This document shows, one piece after another, positions 8,705 through 18,500 of a stretch of 64,000 nt of DNA. The DNA is taken from positions 1 through 64,000 of the forward strand of contig DAOSOK010000009.1 in the NCBI GenBank assembly GCA_035373905.1. Reading direction: 5' to 3'. Made by a program: the position numbers and the translations under genes. Position 1 is the stretch's first letter. The number at the start of each line of letters is the position of its first letter. The stretch is from Candidatus Ozemobacteraceae bacterium (lineage in GTDB: Bacteria; Muiribacteriota; Ozemobacteria; Ozemobacterales; Ozemobacteraceae). The notes beneath the pieces are model-generated. The model searched no databases, had not been told where the DNA came from, and saw only the letters and a list, made by a program, of their open reading frames with translations.

Positions 8705-9355
8705 TCAGCCGTGCAGCGTCGACAGCCGGGCCGTGTCGGTCGTGTCGAACTGTTCCTGGATGCGGTAGACGAGAATGCCCATCGCGAGAATGCCGATCAG
8801 CACGTCGAGCATGATGCCGAGTTCGATGACCATCGGCAGGCCTTTGGCGAGCTGGAGGGCGGCCAGGGTGAGCGCGTTCTCGATGAAGAGAATACCCATC
8901 ATCTGGGTCACGGCCTCGCGCCGGGTCATCATCTGAAAGAGTCCGATCAGCACGAGCGCCAGCACTTCCGTCAGAGCCTCGGGCGATGCCCTGAGGCCGT
9001 ACAGGGCACGCGATGCGACGACGTGCGAAAGCAGGAGCAAGCCCGCGGCGCTGAACAGGTAAAAGGCCACGCCGACCGTGAGACGCGCTTCCGTTCGCGT
9101 GCTGATGCGCTTGAGCACGTGGCGGATCCAGGACGGGATCAAGATGGCCTTCACGAGAAGCGTCGCGTAGGCGATCATCTCGAGATGCCCGTTTCCCGTC
9201 ATGCGTCCGGCCGTCCAGGTCGCGATCGCGAGTGCGAGGGACTGGATCCGGTAGCAAGCGAGAATATTCCAGAACCGGCGAAACAAGACCGTGAGGAATC
9301 CCGAGACGAGGATGATCGTGCCCATCCAGGTGACCACGTTATTATAACATTGCAT
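8705..9355 (-). CDS. hyfE: Hydrogenase-4 membrane subunit (HyfE-like)
   Basis: A 216-residue membrane protein with about six or seven hydrophobic segments. The C-terminal half (ILFIENALTLAALQL, then IELGIMLDVLIGILAMGILVYRI) resembles HyfE, which joins a NuoK-like bundle to extra helices. The chosen ATG at 9355 follows a GAGGAAAT site that includes the stop of the preceding gene; a second ATG at 9325 would remove an AT-rich 10-codon start. It is encoded between the HyfC- and HyfF-like genes, as in hyf operons. Confidence 0.85.
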   Translation of the reverse strand: MQCYNNVVTWMGTIILVSGFLTVLFRRFWNILACYRIQSLALAIATWTAGRMTGNGHLEMIAYATLLVKAILIPSWIRHVLKRISTRTEARLTVGVAFYLFSAAGLLLLSHVVASRALYGLRASPEALTEVLALVLIGLFQMMTRREAVTQMMGILFIENALTLAALQLAKGLPMVIELGIMLDVLIGILAMGILVYRIQEQFDTTDTARLSTLHG

Positions 9356-9366
9356 ATTATATTTCC

Positions 9367-10299
9367 TCAGCTTCCGGTCGCCACGAAGAGAAGCGCCGTG
9401 ATCGACAGGACCAGGGACAGCCCCATCAGGTCCATCATCTGGAACAGCCGAAGCTTGGCGAGCAGCGTTTCGGTAAGCGCCAGCGCGATTGCGGCCATGG
9501 CGAGCTTGGCGAGGAGCCAGCCCACGGCAACGAGGCCGGCCGCGGCATCGATGGCGAAGACAAGGCCGAACGGGGCAAAGACGTTCATCAGCAGCAGCAC
9601 GAGCGTCACCTGTTTGATCCAGTAGGTCAGGTGAATCAGGGCGAGCTGGGGCCCGGAATATTCAAGCACCATGCCCTCGTGGATCATCGTCAATTCCAGG
9701 TGGGTGTCGGGGTTGTCGACCGGGATGCGGCCGAGCTCGGCGACGACGACGACAAAGAACGCAACGCCCGCGAGAAGGCCGGCGGGGGTGAAGATCGGCA
9801 CGGCGTCGGAGCCCCCGATGAGGTTCTGGAGGTTCAGCGACCGCGCAGGCAGAGCGAGAGTCAGGAGCGCCAGGAGCAGGGCCGGTTCGGCGAGGGCGGA
9901 GACGGCCATCTCGCGAGAACTGGACATGCCGCCGAACGAGCCGGAGGCGTCGAGGCCGGCGAGCGCCATCATGAACCTCGGGATGGCGAGCAGGTAGACG
10001 AAGAGGAGCAGATCGGACATGTAATTCCACGGCGTCGGGTCGATCCAGGGCACCATGAGCGAGGCGGTCAGCACGGCCGCGAAGGCGACGATGGGGGCGA
10101 TTCCGAACACCCACGAGGTTTCCCGGCTGATGACGCGTCGTTTTGCAAGCAGTTTTTTCACGTCGCGGAAGGGCTGGAACACGCCCGGGCCCTGGCGGCC
10201 CTGGATCGTTCCCTTCAGTCGCTTGATCATTCCCTGGAGGATCGGGGCCAGGAGCAGAAGCCCCGTCAGTTTCACGAACAGGAGCACGAGCGTGTTCAT
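9367..10299 (-). CDS. hyfC: Membrane anchor subunit (NuoH/HyfC-like)
   Basis: A 310-residue protein of the NuoH / HyfC / EchB family, the membrane subunit that docks the peripheral arm and couples electron transfer to ion movement. Visible hallmarks are a loop with GRQGPGVFQPFRDVKKLL (about 34-51), AGLDASGSFGGMSSSREM (about 115-132) and an acidic stretch VDNPDTHLELTMIHEGMVLEYSG (about 197-219), typical of quinone or linker loops. About eight membrane segments. The start overlaps the HyfB-like stop by four bases and follows GGGAGG. Confidence 0.9.
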   Translation of the reverse strand: MNTLVLLFVKLTGLLLLAPILQGMIKRLKGTIQGRQGPGVFQPFRDVKKLLAKRRVISRETSWVFGIAPIVAFAAVLTASLMVPWIDPTPWNYMSDLLLFVYLLAIPRFMMALAGLDASGSFGGMSSSREMAVSALAEPALLLALLTLALPARSLNLQNLIGGSDAVPIFTPAGLLAGVAFFVVVVAELGRIPVDNPDTHLELTMIHEGMVLEYSGPQLALIHLTYWIKQVTLVLLLMNVFAPFGLVFAIDAAAGLVAVGWLLAKLAMAAIALALTETLLAKLRLFQMMDLMGLSLVLSITALLFVATGS

Positions 10300-12302
10300 C
10301 GGATGCCTCCCATGATCAGCAGGCCGACGATGACGGCGAACAACAGGGCCAGGTAGGCGTTCAGCGAGCCGGCCTGGAGTTTCTGGACGCCGTGCGACAA
10401 GGCCAGGATGCCGCGGAGGAGCGGCTTATAGAGATAATCGACGAAGAGGTGCACCGTCTCGAGCCTGTAGGTCATGCGCGAGGGCAGCAACGGCGCGAGC
10501 GGGCCGTGATCGCGCAGGTCGCGCCGGAGCTGGAGCAGCCAGGCGAAATTCACCTTTACGGGCTCGGCGAAGGCGGACGCCGTGTAAGCCATCCGGGGCG
10601 TGAGGGGGGTGCCGCAATTCCAGGTCTCGACGACCGCGGCGGCCGGGGCGCGACCACGCCGTCCGAGGATCCACCAGGCCATCAGTATACCGGCGGCGAG
10701 GCAGGAGAGCACCAGCAGCGGCTGGACGCCCTCATCAGGCCGGCCCGGCCAGGACAGGGCATACGGTCCGTATGGGAGCCCGCGCGAGGCCTCGAACATC
10801 GTGGTCAGCGGTTTGATGACGATTTCGGGGAAGACGCCGAAGACGACGCAGGCGACGGCGGGAAGCATCATCCCGGCGATCATACGTTTCATTCCGGGAG
10901 CAGCCTGGTGTCCGGCGGCATGGGAGCGGGGTTTTCCGAGGAAGATCGTGCCGAAGGCCTTCACGAAACAGCCGGCGGCGAGAGCGCCGGCGAGGGCGAG
11001 CCCGGCCGCCATCAGGGGCAGGACGATCTTGCTCGCAAGGCCGGGCAGTGCAAATCCGCTGAGAACGCTGCGGTAGACGAGCCATTCCCCGGCGAAGCCG
11101 TTCAGCGGCGGCAGACAGGAGATCGCCAGGGCACCGACGAAGAACAGCATCGAGGCGGCCGGAATCGTGCGGGCCATTCCACCCAGTTCGTCCATGTTGC
11201 CGTCGTGCGACGTCGCCTGGACGGCGCCGGCGGACATGAACAGCAGTCCTTTGAAAAATGCATGGTTGAAGGCATGGAAGAGGCCCGCGGAGAACGCCAG
11301 CGCCGCATCCGCCTCGTGGCCCCAGGTTCTCAGGAGAATCCCCATGCCGAGGGCAAGCAGGACGATGCCGACATTTTCGATGCTCGAATAGGCGAGCAGC
11401 GTTTTGAGATGGTGCTCGTTGCAGGCGTAGAGCACGCCCAGCAGCATCGACACGAAGCCGATTCCCAGAAGCACCCAGCCCAGTTCGGCGTGCAGAACGA
11501 CGCCGGAACCGGTCAGAAAACGAAACAGGCCGTAGATACCGGTTTTCACCATCACGCCCGACATGAGGGCCGACACGTGGGAAGGCGCCTGCGGATGCGC
11601 GCGGGGAAGCCAGACGTGGAAGGGCATCATGCCGGCTTTCGTGCCGAAGCCGATCAGCAAACAGGCAATGACGACGATGCGCTCCCAGCCGCCGAAACCG
11701 GCGAGACCGGAGACCCAGTCCGTGATGGCCCACCCGGAGCCGCTTCTGGCACAGGGCCAAAGCAGGGCGAGCGTGAGGAAAGCGGTTCCGACGTGCGTCA
11801 TCGCGAGGTAGATGAAGCCGGTCCGTCTGCGGCTCTCGGTGAGCGAGTCGAGCATGACGAGGCCGAACGAGCTGAGCGCCATCAGTTCCCAGAAGAAAAG
11901 GAAGGTGGGAATCGTCCCGGCAACGAAGACGCCCGCCATCGAGCCGAGAAAGAGCGCCTGGCAGATCGGCATCCAGTGAAAGTTCCAGCGTTTCTCGAGA
12001 TGCTCGAGGTAGCCTTCGGAAAATATCGAGGCCGCCACCCCAACCCCGCCGAGCATCGTGAGAAACAGGCCGGAAAGCCTGTCGAGCACGAACGTGCTCG
12101 GCCCGAGAACGGCCGGGATATCCCAGGCAAACCGCCATTCGGCGCCGGCCAGTCCGGTGACGCCCAGCGCCAGAATGAAGGCCGAGCCTGTCGCTGCCAT
12201 ACGGCATCCGAAGCGCCGCCAGCCTACCGCCGTGTCATGACCGAACGCGCCGGTCACAAAACTGATGAAAAAGAACAACCACCCAAGAGCAAGCAATGTC
12301 AT
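10296..12302 (-). CDS. hyfB: Large antiporter-like membrane subunit (HyfB/NuoL-like)
   Basis: A 668-residue protein with about 16 membrane segments, the first gene of the operon. It belongs to the NuoL/M family, with FGTKAGMMPFHVWLPRAHPQ (about 218-237) and NEHHLKTLLAYSSIENVG (about 295-312). In group 4 complexes this subunit is an ion-pumping module. The ATG at 12302 has only a weak ribosome site; a 58-base leader lies between it and the -10 element at 12360. The C-terminal 120 residues form a NuoL-like helical extension ending in IMGGIR. Confidence 0.88.
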   Translation of the reverse strand: MTLLALGWLFFFISFVTGAFGHDTAVGWRRFGCRMAATGSAFILALGVTGLAGAEWRFAWDIPAVLGPSTFVLDRLSGLFLTMLGGVGVAASIFSEGYLEHLEKRWNFHWMPICQALFLGSMAGVFVAGTIPTFLFFWELMALSSFGLVMLDSLTESRRRTGFIYLAMTHVGTAFLTLALLWPCARSGSGWAITDWVSGLAGFGGWERIVVIACLLIGFGTKAGMMPFHVWLPRAHPQAPSHVSALMSGVMVKTGIYGLFRFLTGSGVVLHAELGWVLLGIGFVSMLLGVLYACNEHHLKTLLAYSSIENVGIVLLALGMGILLRTWGHEADAALAFSAGLFHAFNHAFFKGLLFMSAGAVQATSHDGNMDELGGMARTIPAASMLFFVGALAISCLPPLNGFAGEWLVYRSVLSGFALPGLASKIVLPLMAAGLALAGALAAGCFVKAFGTIFLGKPRSHAAGHQAAPGMKRMIAGMMLPAVACVVFGVFPEIVIKPLTTMFEASRGLPYGPYALSWPGRPDEGVQPLLVLSCLAAGILMAWWILGRRGRAPAAAVVETWNCGTPLTPRMAYTASAFAEPVKVNFAWLLQLRRDLRDHGPLAPLLPSRMTYRLETVHLFVDYLYKPLLRGILALSHGVQKLQAGSLNAYLALLFAVIVGLLIMGGIR

Positions 12303-12359
12303 CGCTACAATTCGCCCTTTACTGGCCGACGGCTGTCAGTCCGTCTGTAAATGCGGGAT

Positions 12360-12388
12360 GTTATACGCCCTTCGGGCGTGGACGTCAA
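12360..12388 (-). promoter_or_regulatory. Sigma70-type promoter for the hyf-like operon, with palindromes
   Basis: On the minus strand TTGACG (12388-12383), a 17-base spacer, then TATAAC (12365-12360). The spacer contains the perfect inverted repeat ACGCCC-TTC-GGGCGT (12365-12379), which could be an operator. A second near-palindrome lies upstream at 12418-12433 (GGCACGGG/CCCATGCC). The region 12303-12541 holds no gene and separates two divergent transcription units. Confidence 0.7.
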
Positions 12389-12541
12389 GCATTCGCATTC
12401 CGAATTTCACGACATACGGCACGGGCCCATGCCAGGCCGCCACCCCGAGCGAAACAACGAGGATAATAATATTGATATATATATCTTACGCCACGTTGCC
12501 CGGAGAACCCCTCATCGCATAGTATGAACCCGAGAGGCTCC

Positions 12542-15500
12542 ATGGTGACAAACAGAACAACGCCCCATTCCCATTCCGGCTGGCTGGCCGCCCTGCTTCC
12601 GCTTCTCGTCGGCATCATCCCGCTGGTCATCCTCCATGCCGAGGCGGGCGGCCTGACCTCCCTGGCTCGTGAAAACGCCGTGCAGAAATGGCTCGGCACG
12701 GTCCGCCCTCTCGCGGAGCGTTACCGGGAGCGAGCCACCCCCGAATTCTGGCTGGAAGAGAGTCTCCGACAGGTGACAGCTCATCTGCACCGCGCCCCGC
12801 CATCGGCATCCGTCGCGCGGGTCCTCTCGTCATCCGTTTCATCCCTCCAGCAACGGGGCTTTCCGGGCCTTCAGGCCTGGGCCGCCGAGAAAGATCCGGC
12901 GAATCCTTCCGGTCCGTTCGCGCTTCTCGAGGGAGCGAACCTGAGGAGCGATTTCCGCGTTTTCTTTCGCGGCCTCCTCAGGGAACTGGCGCACGAAGCC
13001 GACGGAACAGTGCGGGCAGGCGACGAATCCTGGACGTCGCGATTGAAAGCGACGTTCGGGGACGGCGTTCCAACCGAGCTGTTCACGGGCGCATGGCGCG
13101 GGCGGGCCTTCTTCATCACCTTCCGGCACAGGTTCGGCCTCGCCGCCTGGGACGTTCTGCGTGGTCCCACCGGGGCAACGACCGGCGCGGTGTTCCTGTT
13201 CTGGCCTCTCGACCTGGACTTCGCCCGGCGGGGCGTCGAGTTGGCCATCCGACGCTGGAAAACGATCTCGCCTTCGCCCGCGTTCCTCCCAGCCGCCATC
13301 GACCTTCCCGCACCAGGCACCCGGCACAGGCGCCGCATCCTCCTTCCCTCGCTTCTTGCCGACGACCTTCATGCGCGTCAGGGACTGCGAAGCCTCGGTC
13401 GCCGCCTGAAGGCGACGCCTATTCCGGCAGCAACCTTCGAAACCCTTCAGACGCCAAAAATCGGCGGAATAGATCTCAAGGCTCTCGACACACCGGTCAC
13501 CGACGGCCCGGTCTGGCTGTATCCCCTCCCCCTGCCCCCCCTTTCCGGACACGCGGGAATCATCGTCTCTCCAGCTCCCGGAATCCCTCTTCCAGCCGTC
13601 GCCCTTATCCGGAATCTCGGCGCAGCCGTTCTCACGGCGGCGTTCCTCTTGCTTGCGGCAATGATCGCCACCGGCCGCTCCCTCCCATCGCTCTCCGTCC
13701 GTTCCACTCTCCTTCTCTGGCTCCTCATGCTGGCTGCGATTCCGGCCGCCCTTCTCCTCGCAGCGCAGGAGCGTCTCGCCGCCGATCGGGCATCGAACAG
13801 GCGCACCGAACTCCGTTCGACCCTGTATCGTCATCTCGAGCGCATCGATTCCGGCAGTTCCTCCATCACCCAGGGCTTCCTCCAGACCTGCCGCGATATT
13901 CTCAAATCCCCCTCCCTCGGCGCCGAACTCGACAAAGCGGTCGACAACGTCGAAGCCGGAGACAGGTTGCTTCACACACTTGCGTCTCGCTGCGCTTCTT
14001 CCGGAATGGAACTGACAGGAATTTTCATATTCGGACACGGCGGGTTCAAACTCACCCGGGTATCTCCTTCCGTCAATCCCGACACGGCCGAGCGCCTCGC
14101 GTGGTATCACGAGTTTCTGGCCGCTGAAACCCTCGCGAGAATTGCGCCTCAGGTTGCCCGGGAAAGCGCGGCGGCCTCGAAGAAGCGCAAATCCTCCGCC
14201 GCGGAGCTGGGCAATCTCGATATCCTCTCCAAAAACGACAACTTTCTCGGGCCGGCGGACACAGCCTACGGGTACCGACTCGGCAACAGGCACACCCTGC
14301 GGTATTACGACTTCGTCTTTCACCGCGGGGGCGCGCGCTACATGATCTTCATCATGTGGGCCCAAGATCGCGTCTACCGCACGTATCTGTCTGAGTCGCT
14401 CGCACGCCTCCATCGGGAAAATCCTGATCTCGGCGTCTGCGCCTTCCGAAGGCACGGATCGAACCTGAAGCTGGAATCGGCCGCCGCGACACCCGGCCAG
14501 ATCGGCACTCTCTCCCTCGCCGCCCGGAATCTTCCCGACATGAAGGAATCCCTTTCCGAGACGGTTCTATTCAAGGGAAAGACGATGCCGGAGTATACGC
14601 TCGGCATCATGGCCCCCCTCGATCCGATCCTTCGCGAGCAGTCGAGCGATCTGGCCCGTTCGCTGCTGATCTTCTTCTGCATGCTCGCCCTCCTGGTCGG
14701 CGTCGGCGTTCTCCTGTCCGGATGGCTGGCGGAGCCCGTGCGCCGGATGTCGGAAACCCTGCGGCGCGTTTCGTCGAACGATCTCGAGGCCCGGGTTCAC
14801 ATCGAGCGTGCCGATGAACTCGGCACCACGGCAGATACCCTCGACACCATGATCGGCTGGCTGAGGGAACGGCGCGCCATGAGCCGGTTCGTCTCTTCCC
14901 AGGTTCTCGACGTCGTCTCCAGCGGTGGTAATCTGAGCGGCCGCACCGATGCGGCGCGATCACAGGCCGCCCTTCTCGTCACGGACGTGCGAAGCTTCAC
15001 CACGCTGAGCGAGTCGCATGCGGCCCCCGAGATCTTCGCAATGCTCAACGCGCATCTTGCTGCGATGACGGCCATCATCCAGAGGCACGGCGGCTCGATC
15101 GACCGTTTCATAGGCGATGCCATACAGGCCGTATTTCTTCCCGACGCCGCGGAGAGCAGCCCTGTCGACCGCGCGCTCCTCGCCGGCCACGAAATGATGC
15201 TGGCCCATCGGAGTCTTCAGGAGGAGCGCCGCGAGCGCGGAACGTTCACCTACGGTATTGGCGTCGGCATCGACCAGGGAGAGGTGGTCACCGGCGTCCT
15301 CGGCGATCCTCATGTCCGGCTTGATTTCACCGTTCTCGGCGAGCCTCTCAAGCGCGCGGCCGACCTGGAGGCCCTTTCGAAATCAGGCCGCCACACCCTC
15401 GTCATAGCATCCGACGCCGTTCATCGTGCCGCCGGTGGTGATTTCACATTCGAACCTCTGCCGGTCGGATCCGATGGGCACCAGGAATCCGCGTGGGAAC

Positions 15501-18500
15501 TCGTTGACGTTCGGTCCTCGGGCGGCAGGCGGGGGTCGAACGCCCGACAGGCTGCCGATCCCCTCCCAGCACCTTCCATTCCGGTTCCTGCCGCAGGCGC
15601 GCATGCAAATGCTCCGCATGCATCGAAACCGCTCGTTCCCAACGGAGCCGATACCCCTGCAGCCAAACAGGCGTCGGGCGTTTCAGCCGTTTCGATCGCG
15701 ATCGCCCTCGTTCTCTGGGTCACGCCGCTCCTGTTGATGCTAACGGCATCGCGCGATCTCGACGCCTCTTCCCGCGACGCGATCAGCAACCGCGTGCGCG
15801 CCCAGCTCCGCCAGGATCTCCAGCTGGCCGAGCAGACGACCGATTCACACGTCCTGAGCCTTCTGCTGATCCAACAACTCATCGCCCCCGTCATGTCGAT
15901 CGATTGCGGCACATCCTCTTCGAGACGGTTCATCCAGAGCAGAATTCACCATCTCCGGAGACTGTTTCCAGGGCTCCGGTGCGTTTTCTCCTTCGGCCGT
16001 TCAGGGCTTGAAGACTCGCCGGTCGGACTCTCCTACGGCAAGCCCCATATTTTCACCCTCGACGAATGGAATGACGTCTTTCAGATCTTTCGGAGCGAAC
16101 TCCGGTCCTGCATGTATCCGACGACTCCCGGTCACGACCAGAAATGGATGCGCAAGCGATTTTCCAAGACGAACACGTGGGGGGCGCTGAAGGAAGGGTT
16201 CGGTCGTTTTCTCAAAATACCGGTTCGAAGCAGGGACGTCCTGTTCACCTGGTTTCCGCTGTTTGGAAGCGATCCTTCGGGCGAATGCCCCGTTTCCACA
16301 GCCGCCGTCGAGGCGAATTTCGGGCGGAAGGATCTCTTCCTTCCGCGCATCAGAGGCGCGCTGTTTCTCACGATCACGCCCGACCGACTGACCGCCGATT
16401 CCGGGAAAAAAGCCCTGATCAGGCTTCTTTCGCGTCGCGGATGCGCCGTCGCTCTTCTCCCCGCATCCGATATATCCGGTTCGATATACCATCCGGCGTT
16501 CCGTTCGGACAGCGAACTGAGCGGATATCTCGCCGGCCCGTCACGCACATGTACTCGCTGGGAGGTCCAGGAAGGCGAAGTGACGCTCGATCGCCGGTAT
16601 CGCATCGTCGCGGCCAGGCGAAACATGCCGGCGAGCCACGGCGGCGACAGCCGACTCCCTCTCTACTGGCTCGCAACAGCGATCTGGGTGTTGTTCGGCG
16701 CGATCGGCGCGAAACTCTGGCGCGATGCCGCGACCGGCCGCACACTTCCCGGGTTGCCGATGCAGTTGACGGCTGCGTTCGTCTTCGCTCTGCTGCCATT
16801 TCTGTTCCTCGGTTTTCTCTCGCTCGAACGCACGTCCGGCGAGCAGGCTCTCAGCCAGACCAACGGCAGCATTTCGACCCTCCGGGAAACTCTCGAGGCA
16901 ACCGACCGGCATCGGGAATACATTCAGGCCTGGGCCTCGGCTGTCATGAGCCGCCTCGTGACGAGACGCCGGCTTCACGAGGAACTTGCCGCGGCAGAAC
17001 TGCGCCGCCCGACGTCGGACGACCTGTCGCTGAATCCGATCGTTCGGGCGGAAGCCACTCGGCTCGCCCGCTGGGGGCTGATGGCTTCAACCCCGATGAT
17101 CACCGGGCTGGACGGTTTTTTTCTCGCATTTTTCGGCGACATCCAGCTCTCGAAGATCGCCTTTCTGACGAATCTGATGCGGTTTTTGAGCGCGAGAATC
17201 CTGAATTCGCTGAACACCGGCGCCGAAAGAAGCTCGAAATCCGCACAGGCCGCCGGAAAAGAGCTTCTGATCGGCGTCGGCATGGAGGAAAGCCAGCAAC
17301 TGCTGATGGCCGCGACACCGCCAGACGGCCTCTGCCGGTTCCTGGTGGCCCCCAACGACATGTCGAACATCGCCCTGTTCACGATGGCCGATACGCTCGT
17401 CCGCTTCACGATCCGATCGAACGGCTTCCTGCGCTGGATTTTTCTGGTGAATTTCAAGCCCCATGCGTTCGATACGCAGACTTTGCTGAGCAGCGCACCC
17501 TCCCGAAACGGCCCCGCCCCCGTCCGGGTCGGGTTCTCCGACAGGCTCGAGCCGATGCTTTTCTTCGCCCCCCCGTTCTACACGATCGAGCGAAAGAGCG
17601 ACGGCGAGATCGACGTCAAGAACAACTACGATTCGTTGTCGCCGTCTCTGATGACCATCTCGGCAGCGACGCTCAATGCCGGCGTGTCGGCCACCCTCGT
17701 CGTTGGTCGGGCTTCCGAAGAGCGGACGATCATGTCGCATCTTCCCGGGCGTATGGCAGGCAAAATCCTGTTCGCCGAGATCCCGTCGGGAAAAATGAAA
17801 GCGGCGGCGGAAATCGAAATGAACAGGCGCCGGGGCGTCCTGTTCGCGATGCTGATCTTTTCCGTTCTGCTTGCACGCCACGTCTCCGCGAGGTTCCTCA
17901 AACCGCTCCTCGCGCTGTCGGACGCCGCCGGGCGGATCATGAGCAGAGATTTCACGGTTCGGCTTCCCGTCGATCGCCGAGACGAGTTCGGGGAACTTGC
18001 GGCATCGTTCAACTCGATGGCCCAGGGCGTCGAGGAAGGCAGGCTGCTCAGCCGTTTCGTTTCAGAGTCCGTCAGGAGCGTCGCCCGTGACACCGTCAGG
18101 GAAGAGGCCGCACGCCGCGGCGAGCAAACCGAGGCCGCCGTCCTGTTCGCCGGCCTGGGGAATTTCAAGAGCGTTCTCGCAGGAACGGACCCTGCCCTTC
18201 TCGTTCCGCAGCTCAACCGATATCTCGAAGTCATGTCCCAGGCCATCCGCGACCACGGCGGCGACATCGACAAGTTCATCGGCGAGAAGATTCTCGCGGT
18301 GTTTTTTCCCGACCGTCTCGGCGGCCGAGATCGAGCGGCGGAAGCGGCTCTTCGGGCGGCGATCGCATTGCAGGAACGAATGGCGGATCTTCGCGAGGTG
18401 TTCGATCTGCCCCTTGGCGTCGGGGTCGTTCACGGGCCTCTGCTCGCCGGCATCATGGGCGCACCCCAGGTCCGCCTCGAATATACCGTGATCGGCGACA

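Noticed and set aside
10392..12350. A 652-codon open frame on the plus strand
   Set aside because: It is antisense to the HyfB-like gene and its translation is a Glu/Gly/Arg-rich mixture without domains.
16144..18090. A 648-codon open frame in another plus-strand frame
   Set aside because: It lies wholly within the second half of the large cyclase gene and reads as Arg/Pro-rich out-of-frame sequence.
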